A stretch of DNA of 64,000 nucleotides from Pelistega suis. GTDB lineage: Bacteria > Pseudomonadota > Gammaproteobacteria > Burkholderiales > Burkholderiaceae_B. Under the pieces are notes generated by a model. That model was not told where the DNA came from. It searched no databases and saw only the letters and a list, made by a program, of their open reading frames with translations. Location of the stretch: contig NZ_JABGBN010000001.1 of assembly GCF_013133795.1 (NCBI RefSeq), positions 62,001-126,000 of the forward strand, given 5' to 3'. A program made the translations under genes and the position numbers. Shown in pieces: positions 18,250-27,153 of the stretch. Positions within the stretch are counted from its first letter, which is position 1. Each line of letters opens with the position of its first letter.

Positions 18250-18496
18250 TTGGATCGGTTGAGTAAACAAATTGGTTTAGTGAACAAATTTGCTCTTGTT
18301 GAATATGTATATTGACAGTTTCTCCGACAGTAAATAGTTTATCTTTTGATGTATTTAAGTAATCTACTAAAAGAATCTCGTCATGAACGAGAACCTTATA
18401 ACGAATAATATTACTTAAGAGTTGACGTTTAGTAATAATACCTGTGCCATACTTTTTCTCAGCTGTTGGAGTCAGTTCATTGATAGGGCATAGCCA
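18167..18496 (-). pseudogene. Remnant of an ABC-transporter ATPase gene (C-terminal TOBE-like domain)
   Basis: The spacer after the lrp-like gene, read on the minus strand, carries an open frame without a start codon. It begins in frame just after the stop of the CorC-like gene (18497-18499) and runs to a TAG at 18167-18169. The part from about 18487 to 18260 reads like the TOBE domain that ends PotA/FbpC-type ATPases: KKYGTGIITKRQLLSNIIRY, then KVLVHDEILLVDYLNTS and FTVGETVNIHIQQEQICSL. The ATPase domain is missing. I infer a deletion that joined the corC-like gene to the tail of a former ABC operon; the last residues overlap the lrp-like gene antisense and are probably not ancestral. Confidence 0.55.
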
Positions 18497-19810
18497 TCAC
18501 TCATCCGCCTCTTCTTTTTCCTCCACAGGCTCTTCCACCTTGACCAATAGACGGTCAATACGATGTTTATCCATATCCATCACTTCGATGTAGAAGTTTT
18601 GCCACGTAAAGGACTCTGCCTCTTTGGGAATGTGCCCTAATTGATGCATCACAAAACCAGCGAGAGTGTGGTAATGCTCCAGTTCTTCATTAGGGAAGTA
18701 AACTTTTGTATTAAAGACTTCACGGAAACGGTCTAATGTCATCGTGCCATCAATAAGCCAAGAGCCGTCTTTGCGCTGAATCGCATCGGATGTTTGGTCT
18801 TCATTGACAGGGAGATTGCCACCGACGAGAACTTTGAGAATATCACGCAGCGTGACAACGCCTTCAACTTCACCGTACTCATTAATCACCACAGCAATCT
18901 CTGAGCGATGTTGTTGGAGGGTCTCAAGTAAGTCCATGGCGCTAATGGTTTCTGGTACAAAGCGCGCTGATTTCATGACGGCTCGGATGTCCGTCGCTTC
19001 GCCACGAATTTGTTGTTCAAATAAGCTACCTGCATCGACAATACCGATAATATTATCTAGCTCATTTTCCACCACAGGAAAGCGTGAGTAAGGGCTATCT
19101 GCAATGATGGCTAATGTTTCTTCGAGAGGGGCATTAATATCAATATAATGCACTTCATTGCGTGGCGTCATAATTGAGGCAATATGCTTATCATCTAAGC
19201 TTAAGGCACGAGCAACGATTTCGTGTTCGGTTTTCTCGAATAAACCTGCACTGGCACCTTCGTGTAGGATACCGCTGATGTCTTCTTCGGTGAGGGAGTC
19301 TTGTTGTTTGCCTGACATACCGAGTAGGCGTAAGACGAAGTCGGTACTAATCGATAGTACCCAAACAAAAGGCGATACAATGCGTGATAGCCATGTCATC
19401 GGTAGAGCAATCAGCATGGCTACACGTTCTGGGTAGTGCATGGCGATACGTTTAGGCACTAACTCACCAAAAATCAACGAAGCAAAGGTAATTCCTATCA
19501 CCACAATGGCGAGGGCAACTTGATAGGCGAAATCCCCAAAGATATGCTCAATCGCAGGGGCTAGCCGAGAAACCAATGAGGCCTCACCGAAAGCACCGTT
19601 AAAAATACCAATCAGGGTAATGCCAATTTGTACGGTAGATAGAAATCGGCTGGGGCCATCCGCAAGATTAAGCGCCGCTTTTGCCGCCTTGCTGCCTTCA
19701 TCAGCGAGCTTTTGCAGGCGCATACGTTTTGATGATACAACGGCAATTTCTGACATAGCAAAAAGGCCGTTAATAAAAATCAGAAAGAGAATAATAAAAA
19801 GATCTAACAT
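18497..19810 (-). CDS. CorC/HlyC-type membrane protein (CNNM domain, paired CBS, CorC_HlyC)
   Basis: A 437-residue protein: an N-terminal CNNM/DUF21 membrane domain with about four membrane segments (1-185), two CBS domains (about 200-325; TPRNEVHYIDI opens the first), and a C-terminal CorC_HlyC domain (about 345-425). The tail is acidic. Family members are linked to magnesium and cobalt resistance or efflux; older annotations call them hemolysins. It follows the tesB-like gene by 2 bases, so the two are co-transcribed. Metal specificity is not visible. Confidence 0.88.
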   Translation of the reverse strand: MLDLFIILFLIFINGLFAMSEIAVVSSKRMRLQKLADEGSKAAKAALNLADGPSRFLSTVQIGITLIGIFNGAFGEASLVSRLAPAIEHIFGDFAYQVALAIVVIGITFASLIFGELVPKRIAMHYPERVAMLIALPMTWLSRIVSPFVWVLSISTDFVLRLLGMSGKQQDSLTEEDISGILHEGASAGLFEKTEHEIVARALSLDDKHIASIMTPRNEVHYIDINAPLEETLAIIADSPYSRFPVVENELDNIIGIVDAGSLFEQQIRGEATDIRAVMKSARFVPETISAMDLLETLQQHRSEIAVVINEYGEVEGVVTLRDILKVLVGGNLPVNEDQTSDAIQRKDGSWLIDGTMTLDRFREVFNTKVYFPNEELEHYHTLAGFVMHQLGHIPKEAESFTWQNFYIEVMDMDKHRIDRLLVKVEEPVEEKEEADE

Positions 19811-19812
19811 AG

Positions 19813-20703
19813 TTATTCTGAACTACCAAAACGTGTCGTATTGCGGATTAAGCCTTCTTGTGCCGTGGTCGCTAATAATTGACCTTGTTGGTTATATACT
19901 TTACCGAATGACAGTCCGCGAGCACCTGAAGCATTAGGTGACTCTAAGACATACACATTCCATTCATTAAGATTGATAGGTCGATGATACCAAATTGCAT
20001 GGTCTAGGCTTGCCATTTGCATTTTGGGATCAAAGCTACTTTGTTGGTGAGGAAGTAAGCTCGTAAATAAGAGATAAAAATCACTCAGGTAAGCAAAGGT
20101 GACCTTATGCAATAAGGTGTTTTCAGGGTCTAAGTGCCCATTTGCTCTGAACCAGCAATAGGTGAAAGCAGGGTAATCCCCCCCTTTGAGAATGCGATCG
20201 GGATGCGCTGGGCGGATTTCAATCGGATTACTGTCCTCAATATGTCGTTTTGTGAGTGACTTAGGAAGGGGGAAAGGAATTTGTTTGACAAGATCCTTTT
20301 CTGAGATAAAGTTCTCTGGACCTTGGATATCGGCAGGCATCGCATCAAAATGCTCAAAACCGGGTTCTTCAATTTGGTAGCTCGCCGCCATGGTGAAAAT
20401 ATGCTTATCGTCTTGGTATGCAGCGACCAAACGATTAGAGAATGTACCGCCATCACGGACACGTTCTACTTCAAAACGGATAGGTTTGCTCACATCACCG
20501 GGACGGACAAAGTAGCTATGTAAAGAGTGAATTTGGCGTTCAGGTGGCACAGTGAGTGAACTAGCCATCAATGACTGTCCTAATACTTGACCACCAAAAA
20601 TGCGACCATTACCAAAAAGATCTGTACTGTCACCTTGAAAAACATCGGGTTTTAATGGTTGAACCGAAAGTTGTTGAACCATTTTTTCTAATGCTTGACT
20701 CAT
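19813..20703 (-). CDS. tesB: Acyl-CoA thioesterase II
   Basis: A 296-residue double-hotdog thioesterase of the TesB family (E. coli TesB 286 residues), hydrolysing medium- to long-chain acyl-CoA. Diagnostic segments are FGGQVLGQSLMAS near residue 35, LHSYFVRPGD near 62, and SLDHAIWYHRP near 232, the last including a catalytic Asp of the family. First gene of a two-gene unit with the CorC-like gene and divergent from yggS. Confidence 0.9.
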   Translation of the reverse strand: MSQALEKMVQQLSVQPLKPDVFQGDSTDLFGNGRIFGGQVLGQSLMASSLTVPPERQIHSLHSYFVRPGDVSKPIRFEVERVRDGGTFSNRLVAAYQDDKHIFTMAASYQIEEPGFEHFDAMPADIQGPENFISEKDLVKQIPFPLPKSLTKRHIEDSNPIEIRPAHPDRILKGGDYPAFTYCWFRANGHLDPENTLLHKVTFAYLSDFYLLFTSLLPHQQSSFDPKMQMASLDHAIWYHRPINLNEWNVYVLESPNASGARGLSFGKVYNQQGQLLATTAQEGLIRNTTRFGSSE

Positions 20704-20811
20704 TTTCTCTTCATAAAAAATCGTTAATGCTTTGATTTTAATGTTTTTCAGCGTAGGTGAGTAGTTTTTGTGGTTTGTATTAAAATAATAGGTGTCATAT
20801 AAAGGAGTGAA

Positions 20812-21510
20812 ATGATGTTAGCAGAAAACTTTAAAATCGTGACAGCACAATTAGTTGCGGCTTGTGAAAAGGTAGGGAGAGAGCCATCATCGGTCAGTCT
20901 TTTGCCTGTAAGTAAGACGTTTTCTGCAGAGGTCGTGGCACAGGCTGCTCAATTAGGTTATCGCCGTTTTGGTGAAAATAAAGCTCAGGAGCTAAAACAA
21001 AAAGCGCAGGAATTGGCAGATTTACACTTAAGTTGGGTGATTATCGGGCATTTGCAAACTAATAAGGCTAAGGAAGTAGCGAAATACGCCGATGAAATTC
21101 AGTCTTTGGATCGTATAGAGTTGGCGGTTGCGTTGGATAAACGCCTACAACAAGAGGGACGAGCATTAGATGCTTTGATTCAGGTCAAAACAAGTACAGA
21201 AGAAAGTAAGACAGGAATGCTACCTGAAGAAGTGCCTACTTTTCTAGACGCATTAAAAGGATTTGATACTTTACGGATTAAAGGCTTTATGACCATTGCC
21301 GAAAATAGTACGAATAGTCAAGTGGTGCGTGAGTGCTTTCGGCAAGTGCGAGAGTTGTCCGAAAAAATGCGACAACAGACAGGCTTGCCATTGCCTGTCT
21401 TATCGATGGGGATGAGTGGGGATTTTGAGTTGGCGATTGCAGAAGGGGCTACTGAGGTACGCATTGGTAGTGCGATTTTTGGGGCTCGCCATTATCCACC
21501 ATCAGCCTAA
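20812..21510 (+). CDS. YggS/PLPBP-family pyridoxal-phosphate homeostasis protein
   Basis: A 232-residue single-domain TIM-barrel PLP-binding protein. The cofactor lysine is Lys35 in LLPVSKTF; FGENKAQEL (about 54-62), HLQTNKAKE (about 82) and the phosphate-binding SMGMSGDFELAI near 200 are all present. It buffers pyridoxal phosphate and has no confirmed catalytic activity. Two in-frame ATGs (20812, 20815) follow AGGAG at 20802-20806; the second is better spaced. Its stop overlaps that of the convergent Crp/Fnr gene by 4 bases. The usual neighbours (pilT, proC) are absent. Confidence 0.92.
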   Translation: MMLAENFKIVTAQLVAACEKVGREPSSVSLLPVSKTFSAEVVAQAAQLGYRRFGENKAQELKQKAQELADLHLSWVIIGHLQTNKAKEVAKYADEIQSLDRIELAVALDKRLQQEGRALDALIQVKTSTEESKTGMLPEEVPTFLDALKGFDTLRIKGFMTIAENSTNSQVVRECFRQVRELSEKMRQQTGLPLPVLSMGMSGDFELAIAEGATEVRIGSAIFGARHYPPSA

Positions 21511-22181
21511 TCATGTTTATAAGAGTTCTTTAAGCGGTCTAAATCCAGCACATGTAATGCACCGTATTCGACACGAATAATATGTTTTTGCTCTAGATTT
21601 TTAAGTGCAATATTGGTGCGTTGGCGCGAGAGTTTAGCTAAGTAGCCTATTTCTTCTTGGGTAATGGCTAGTCGTAAACTAGTGTTTGGATAGAGGTCTT
21701 GGTTAAAGAGCTCAGCGAGGCAAGCGGCAACACGATCATCTGCATTTAAAAGACGATCACTCTCTGTACGACCAATGAATTGACTGACGCGAGCATTTAG
21801 TTGCTCAAGTAAAAAACGATTAAAGGGAATGCTATTATCTAATAGCCAATTAAACGTGGTGAGTGGTAGCTTAGCGATTTTTGAGTCGCGCAAAGCAAAG
21901 ACATCATAGCGTCGAACCTCTTTTTTAATCAGACTTCCTTCGCCAAACCAACCACCAGCAGGAATACCTGTGAGAGAGGTAATTCTGCCATCAGCATTAC
22001 CGACAGAGACTTTGACTAGTCCTTCTAAAACCCCCATCCAATTGGTCGCCAAATCCCCTTTTTGTTCAATCATCGTTCCTGCTGGTACAGCATGGATAAC
22101 GATGGTTTGCAGTACGCGAGATTGCTGTTCTGTGGTTAAAACGTTAAACCATTTTGTATCGTAATTAGTGAAAATACTCAT
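21507..22181 (-). CDS. Crp/Fnr-family transcriptional regulator
   Basis: A 224-residue regulator: cyclic-nucleotide-binding-type beta-barrel (about 15-130), dimerisation helix, and a Crp-type winged helix (about 150-215; TQEEIGYLAKLSRQRTNIAL). It has a single Cys (in VAACLAEL), so it is not an iron-sulfur Fnr. The recognition helix R-Q-R-T-N differs from Crp and Fnr. It is divergent from the ligase/Liv operon, with one perfect palindrome in the 110-base spacer, so I infer that it regulates that operon and itself. The effector is unknown. Confidence 0.88.
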   Translation of the reverse strand: MSIFTNYDTKWFNVLTTEQQSRVLQTIVIHAVPAGTMIEQKGDLATNWMGVLEGLVKVSVGNADGRITSLTGIPAGGWFGEGSLIKKEVRRYDVFALRDSKIAKLPLTTFNWLLDNSIPFNRFLLEQLNARVSQFIGRTESDRLLNADDRVAACLAELFNQDLYPNTSLRLAITQEEIGYLAKLSRQRTNIALKNLEQKHIIRVEYGALHVLDLDRLKNSYKHD

Positions 22182-22206
22182 AAGGACTTACCCTAAAAAA
22201 GGCTTA

Positions 22207-22228
22207 AATTGTCACCAAGATGACAATT
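22207..22228. promoter_or_regulatory. Perfect operator-like palindrome between the Crp/Fnr gene and the ligase/Liv operon
   Basis: AATTGTCA (22207-22214), a 6-base centre and TGACAATT (22221-22228) form a perfect 22-base palindrome. Length and 6-base spacing match sites of Crp-family dimers, but the half-site TGTCA differs from TGTGA (Crp) and TTGAT (Fnr). It is 26 bases from the regulator start and 64 bases from the ligase start. Confidence 0.6.
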
Positions 22229-22291
22229 AGAGTAGCGTTAATACGGTACTTTTGCAATAAGTAGAAAAACTAATCCAAAAAGGAGACGCAC

Positions 22292-24238
22292 ATGGCGAAT
22301 GCTATGGATAAGGAAACTTTCCCTAGATTGCTGCTCAAGCATGCAAAAGAGCGTCCTAACCAAGCGGCAATGCGAGAGAAGGACTTAGGGATTTGGCAGA
22401 CATTTACATGGGCTGATGTTGCAGCGCAGGTAAAGTCGGTAGCGAATGCTTTTCTTGATTTAGGTGTCAAAAAGGGAGAGCACGTTGGTATTGTGGGTGA
22501 AAACCGTCCTCGTTTGTATATTGCGATGATGGCTGCTCAGTCAGTGGGCGGTATTCCTGTGCCTATGTATCAGGATGCGGTTGCCCAAGAGATGGTGCAT
22601 GTTCTAAAGGATGCGGACTTACGTATTGTAGTTGTCGAAAACCAAGAGCAAGTGGATAAGATGCTTGAGGTGAGAGAGCAAGTGCCTGCTTTAGAGTTGG
22701 TGGTTTATGATGACCCACGGGGTTTACGTAACTATAAAGAGGATATGATTTGTTCTTTTGAGCAAATCGTTGAACGTGGTAATGCCTATGCTAAAGCGCA
22801 TCCTGATGCGTACATGGCTGCTGTTGAGAGTGTTGAGCCTCAAGATGCTGCAGCGATGTTCTATACATCGGGTACGACAGGTAAGCCTAAAGGTGTAGTA
22901 TTAACCCATCATGCCTTGATTAACCGTGCTCGAGTGATTGAGCGCATGGAAGGCTTGACGGATAAAGAGGAAGTGTTAGCGTATTTGCCACCAGCATGGA
23001 TTGGTCAAAATATGTTCTCGTATGCTCAGGCGCTGACGACAGGGTTTACCGTTAATCATCCAGAGTCACCTAGCACGGTGTCTATTGATATGCATGATGT
23101 GGGTCCTACCTATTATTTCTCACCTCCACGGGTATTGGAAGAGTTGCTTACACAGGTCACTATTCGTATGGAGGATGCAGGTAAGCTTAAACAATGGCTT
23201 TATAAAAAATGCATGGGATTAGCTAAACGCGTTGGCACGAAGATTCTCGACAAAGAGCCTGTTGGTGCTTTAGACCGTTTGAAATATGCCTTAGGTGATT
23301 TATTGATGTATGGTCCATTGCGTAATGCCTTGGGAATGAGTCGTGTACGTGTGGCGTATACGGCGGGTGAGGCGATTGGTCCTGATTTATTTACTTTCTA
23401 TCGCTCCATTGGGATTAATTTAAAGCAGCTCTACGGTTCGACAGAAACTTCTGTGTTTGTCTGTGTCCAAAAAGATGGTCAGGTTCGTGCGGATACTGTA
23501 GGTGCGCCAGTTGAAGGTGTAGAAATCCGTGTCGCTGATAATGGTGAAGTACAAGTGAAGAGCCCAGGACTGTTCCGCGAATATTATCGTAACCCAGAGT
23601 CAACGGCCGAGTCTTTTACGGAAGATGGCTGGTATCACACAGGTGATGCAGGTTTCTTAGATGCCAATGGTGATTTAAAAATTATTGATCGTGCGAAAGA
23701 TGTTGGTCGCTTAGTGGATGGTCGTTTATTTGCACCGAAGTATGTGGAGAATAAATTGAAATTCTTCCCATTTATCAAAGAAGCGGTTGCCTTTGGTGCT
23801 AATAAAGAGTTTGTTACAGCATTTATTAATATTGATTTAGAGGCCGTAGCGAACTGGGCAGAACGTCGAGGACTCGCTTATGCAGGTTATGCAGACTTAG
23901 CATCTAAGCCAGAAGTCTATCAACTGATTGGTGAGTGTATTGATCAAGTCAATGTGGATGTGGCACAAGATGAGCAGTTGCAAGGCTTACAAATTCATCG
24001 CTTCCTTATTTTGCATAAGGAGTTAGATCCAGATGATGATGAATTAACGCGTACACGTAAAGTCCGTCGTAACTTTATTGCAGAGAAATATAAGGTGTTA
24101 ATTGAGGCTTTATTTGAAGGCAAAGAATCTCAATACATTGAAACTGAAGTGAAGTATGAGGATGGTCGTAAAGGCAAGATTAGTGCGGATTTACGTATCT
24201 CTCCAGCGAAAGTAGTTAACACAGCAAAGGCGGTCTAA
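22292..24238 (+). CDS. AMP-dependent long-chain-type acyl-CoA ligase
   Basis: A 648-residue adenylate-forming enzyme that would activate a carboxylic acid to its CoA thioester via acyl-AMP. The P-loop motif YTSGTTGKPKG is at 191-201; the YGSTE motif, the hinge DGWYHTGDAG and a C-terminal TRKVRRNFIAEKY are all present. It resembles long-chain fatty-acyl-CoA ligases, but its place as first gene of an operon with a Liv-type transporter and a phenylacetate-CoA-ligase relative suggests an organic acid imported by that system. ATG at 22292 follows AAGGAG. The next gene starts 1 base after the stop. Confidence 0.88.
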   Translation: MANAMDKETFPRLLLKHAKERPNQAAMREKDLGIWQTFTWADVAAQVKSVANAFLDLGVKKGEHVGIVGENRPRLYIAMMAAQSVGGIPVPMYQDAVAQEMVHVLKDADLRIVVVENQEQVDKMLEVREQVPALELVVYDDPRGLRNYKEDMICSFEQIVERGNAYAKAHPDAYMAAVESVEPQDAAAMFYTSGTTGKPKGVVLTHHALINRARVIERMEGLTDKEEVLAYLPPAWIGQNMFSYAQALTTGFTVNHPESPSTVSIDMHDVGPTYYFSPPRVLEELLTQVTIRMEDAGKLKQWLYKKCMGLAKRVGTKILDKEPVGALDRLKYALGDLLMYGPLRNALGMSRVRVAYTAGEAIGPDLFTFYRSIGINLKQLYGSTETSVFVCVQKDGQVRADTVGAPVEGVEIRVADNGEVQVKSPGLFREYYRNPESTAESFTEDGWYHTGDAGFLDANGDLKIIDRAKDVGRLVDGRLFAPKYVENKLKFFPFIKEAVAFGANKEFVTAFINIDLEAVANWAERRGLAYAGYADLASKPEVYQLIGECIDQVNVDVAQDEQLQGLQIHRFLILHKELDPDDDELTRTRKVRRNFIAEKYKVLIEALFEGKESQYIETEVKYEDGRKGKISADLRISPAKVVNTAKAV

Positions 24239-24239
24239 T

Positions 24240-25034
24240 ATGCATCAAACAAACGAAAAGAAAATCGGCGATGTTATTTTGGATATGCAAAGTATTTCGC
24301 TGTCATTTGGAGGCGTTAAGGCGCTGACCAATATCTCTTTCAATGTGAAAGAACATGAAATCCGTTCGATTATCGGTCCAAACGGTGCGGGTAAGAGTTC
24401 AATGCTTAACGTGATTAATGGCGTTTATACCCCACAAGAAGGCAAGATTGTTTTTGACGGTAAGAACTTTGACAAAATGAGTCCTCGTCGTGCGGCTGAA
24501 ATGGGTATTGCGCGGACATTCCAGAACTTAGCCCTATTTAAAGGGATGAGTGTACTCGATAATATTATGAGTGGTCGTAATCTTCGCATGAAGAGCGGTA
24601 TCCTTTCACAAGCTTTCCGTATCTTTGGTGCGGAAAAAGAGGAGATTGAACACCGCGAATATGTTGAGAACATTATTGATTTCTTAGAGATTCAAGCCTA
24701 TCGTAAAACACCTGTAGGTCGCTTGCCATATGGATTACAAAAACGGGTGGACTTAGGGCGTGCTTTAGCAATGGAGCCTCGTTTATTACTATTAGACGAG
24801 CCAATGGCAGGTATGAACATCGAAGAAAAGCAAGACATGAGTCGCTTCATTCTTGATGTTAATGATGAGTTTGGCACTACAATTGTGTTAATCGAACACG
24901 ATATGGGTGTGGTCATGGATATTTCTGATCGTGTTGTAGTACTTGACTACGGTAAGAAAATTGGTGATGGTACGCCAGAAGAGGTTCGTACTAATGAGGA
25001 AGTTATTCGCGCTTATTTAGGCGTAGAGCACTGA
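24240..25034 (+). CDS. Branched-chain-amino-acid-type ABC transporter ATPase (LivG type)
   Basis: A 264-residue ABC ATPase. Walker A GPNGAGKSS is at 46-54, Walker B is LLLLDEPMAGMN near residue 181; the signature region reads LPYGLQKRVDLGRA, with the canonical LSGGQ replaced by LPYGLQ, which is common in LivG proteins. It energises the hydrophobic-amino-acid-transporter-type importer encoded here. It starts 1 base after the ligase stop and 8 bases before livH, implying translational coupling. Confidence 0.92.
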   Translation: MHQTNEKKIGDVILDMQSISLSFGGVKALTNISFNVKEHEIRSIIGPNGAGKSSMLNVINGVYTPQEGKIVFDGKNFDKMSPRRAAEMGIARTFQNLALFKGMSVLDNIMSGRNLRMKSGILSQAFRIFGAEKEEIEHREYVENIIDFLEIQAYRKTPVGRLPYGLQKRVDLGRALAMEPRLLLLDEPMAGMNIEEKQDMSRFILDVNDEFGTTIVLIEHDMGVVMDISDRVVVLDYGKKIGDGTPEEVRTNEEVIRAYLGVEH

Positions 25035-25042
25035 GGTCAATC

Positions 25043-25972
25043 ATGGGATATTTTTTAGAAACATTATTTGGTGGTCTCATGAGCGGCATGTTATATGCGC
25101 TCGTTGGTTTAGGTTTCGTTTTAATCTTTAAAGCATCGGGTGTATTTAACTTTGCTCAAGGGGCAATGGTATTAGTAGCAGCCTTATCGATGGCACGTTT
25201 CTCAACCTGGATTCCTGAGTGGTTAGGTTTTGAGAGTATGTTACTTGCCAACATCTTAGCATTTGTGGTGTCAGCAGTTCTAATGTGTATTGTGGCGATT
25301 TTAATTGAGCGTTTTGTATTGCGTCATTTGGTTAACCAAGAGGCGACAACGCTATTAATGGCGACATTAGGGATTAGCTACTTCTTAGACGGTGCAGGTC
25401 AAACATTATTCGGTAGTTCAGTCTATTCGATTGATGTCGGTATGCCAAAAGATCCTGCCTTTATCTTAGATAGTATGTTCGAAGGTGGCGTATTAATTAA
25501 TTTAGAGGACCTAACGGCAGCAGCGATTTCAGCGGCGCTTGTTGTGGTACTTGCCTTGTTCTTCCAATATACCACGACAGGTCGTGCTTTACGTGCGGTG
25601 GCTGATGATCACCAAGCGGCGCAGTCTATTGGTATTCCTTTAAATCGTATTTGGATCATCGTTTGGGCAGTGGCAGGTATTGTTGCTTTAGTGGCAGGTA
25701 TTATCTGGGGCTCTAAATTTGGTGTGCAGTTTACCTTATCAACCGCAGCACTTCGTGCGTTACCTGTGGTGATTTTGGGTGGTTTAACTTCTGTACCCGG
25801 CGCGATTATCGGTGGTTTGATTATCGGTGTGGGTGAAAAGTTATCTGAGGCTTATCTAGGTCCATTCTTAGGTGGTGGTATTGAGATTTGGTTTGCGTAT
25901 GTTTTAGCCCTTGTCTTCTTACTATTCCGTCCACAAGGCTTATTCGGTGAAAAAATCATTGACCGTGTGTAA
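25043..25972 (+). CDS. Branched-chain-amino-acid-type ABC transporter permease (LivH type)
   Basis: A 309-residue membrane protein with about eight hydrophobic segments. GLGFVLIFKASGVFNFAQGA near residue 22 and the loop GRALRAVADDHQAAQSIGI near 182 (the ATPase contact) are diagnostic of LivH. It forms the channel with the LivM-type protein encoded next. The importer family carries branched-chain amino acids, urea, amides and many carboxylic acids, so specificity is set by the binding protein. Confidence 0.93.
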   Translation: MGYFLETLFGGLMSGMLYALVGLGFVLIFKASGVFNFAQGAMVLVAALSMARFSTWIPEWLGFESMLLANILAFVVSAVLMCIVAILIERFVLRHLVNQEATTLLMATLGISYFLDGAGQTLFGSSVYSIDVGMPKDPAFILDSMFEGGVLINLEDLTAAAISAALVVVLALFFQYTTTGRALRAVADDHQAAQSIGIPLNRIWIIVWAVAGIVALVAGIIWGSKFGVQFTLSTAALRALPVVILGGLTSVPGAIIGGLIIGVGEKLSEAYLGPFLGGGIEIWFAYVLALVFLLFRPQGLFGEKIIDRV

Positions 25973-25998
25973 TCCACTCGAACGAAAAGGAAAATATT

Positions 25999-27063
25999 AT
26001 GTTTTATCGTGAAAATGGTCAATTTAAAACAAGTTATCGGAGCGATCAGCAGATTTTTCCGATCTTACAGGACCGTGTATTTATCTTATTATTAATAGCC
26101 GTCGCCCTATTTGTTGTGCCGTTTGTGGCGAGTGATTATTTCTTGAGTGGTATTTTAATTCCGTTCTTGATTCTTTCGCTAGCCGCCTTAGGGCTTAATG
26201 TATTAGTCGGTTATTGCGGACAAATATCGTTGGGTACAGGTGCATTTATGGCTGTCGGTGCCTATGCAGCGTGGAATTTTGGGGTGCGTATTCCTGAGTT
26301 ACCATTGATTGTGCAAATTCTACTCGGTGGTTTCTTCGCGATGCTCGTAGGTATTGTCTTTGGTGTACCGAGTTTGCGTATTCGAGGACTTTATCTTGCG
26401 GTAGCAACGTTAGCTGCACAATTCTTTGTGGATTGGACATTCTTACGTATCCCTTTCTTTACCAACTATTCAACGTCTGGTAGCGTTTCTGTACCACAGC
26501 TGGACTTCTTTGGTTTGCCCGTACAAACACCAGTTCAGAAATACATCTTTGTATTAATTTTAGTGGTGATTTTTGCTTTACTCATCAAAAACCTTGTGCG
26601 TAGTGCAATTGGTCGTGAGTGGATGGCCATTCGTGATATGGACGTTGCGGCTTCGGTGATTGGTATCCGTCCTATGTATGCCAAATTAACCGCCTTTGCC
26701 GTCAGTTCATTCATCGTTGGTATTGCCGGTGCACTATGGGGGTATATCCACCTAGGCTCATGGGAACCATTAGCTTTCGATCTTAACCGCTCATTCCAAT
26801 TACTCTTTATGGTGATTATTGGTGGTTTAGGTTCTATTGCAGGTAGTTTCTTTGGGGCGGCGTTTATCGTATTAATTCCCATTTTACTCACGCGTATCCC
26901 TGAGTTTTTAGGTATTCCTTTAGCGGTAGACACGATTGATCATATTCAACATATGGTGTTTGGTGCCCTTATCGTGTTTTTCCTAATTGTAGAACCGCAC
27001 GGATTAGCTAAATTATGGGCTATTATGCGCGAGAAACTACGTATTTGGCCTTTCCCTCACTAA
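25999..27063 (+). CDS. Branched-chain-amino-acid-type ABC transporter permease (LivM type)
   Basis: A 354-residue permease with about nine membrane segments and a soluble N-terminal stretch of some 28 residues. LGLNVLVGYCGQISLGTGAF near residue 66 and GREWMAIRDMDVAASVIGI near 203 are family signatures. It is 26 bases after livH, with AAAAGGAAAATATT before the ATG. A 90-base gap to the binding-protein gene follows. Confidence 0.93.
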   Translation: MFYRENGQFKTSYRSDQQIFPILQDRVFILLLIAVALFVVPFVASDYFLSGILIPFLILSLAALGLNVLVGYCGQISLGTGAFMAVGAYAAWNFGVRIPELPLIVQILLGGFFAMLVGIVFGVPSLRIRGLYLAVATLAAQFFVDWTFLRIPFFTNYSTSGSVSVPQLDFFGLPVQTPVQKYIFVLILVVIFALLIKNLVRSAIGREWMAIRDMDVAASVIGIRPMYAKLTAFAVSSFIVGIAGALWGYIHLGSWEPLAFDLNRSFQLLFMVIIGGLGSIAGSFFGAAFIVLIPILLTRIPEFLGIPLAVDTIDHIQHMVFGALIVFFLIVEPHGLAKLWAIMREKLRIWPFPH

Positions 27064-27127
27064 GGTGATGGATGGTATTAATTAAAAGGTCGGCGTAAGA
27101 CTGGCCACTATTTAAACTCTTAGATAA

Positions 27128-27141
27128 CCGAAATCTTTCGG
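27128..27141 (+). promoter_or_regulatory. Small hairpin just before the binding-protein gene
   Basis: CCGAAA-TC-TTTCGG is a perfect inverted repeat that touches the strong ribosome-binding sequence GGAGGAG (27140-27146). The loop of two bases is tight, so it may act as a DNA site or a weak stem. No terminator or clear promoter is seen in the rest of 27064-27153. Confidence 0.3.
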
Positions 27142-27153
27142 AGGAGATAAACT

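Noticed and set aside
18250-18496. Treating this spacer as empty intergenic DNA
   Set aside because: Minus-strand translation shows a coherent ABC-ATPase C-terminal segment, so it is listed as a pseudogene.
26535-26933. Open frame of about 132 codons antisense to the LivM-type permease
   Set aside because: A mirror of the hydrophobic codons of the permease; no start signal and no known family.
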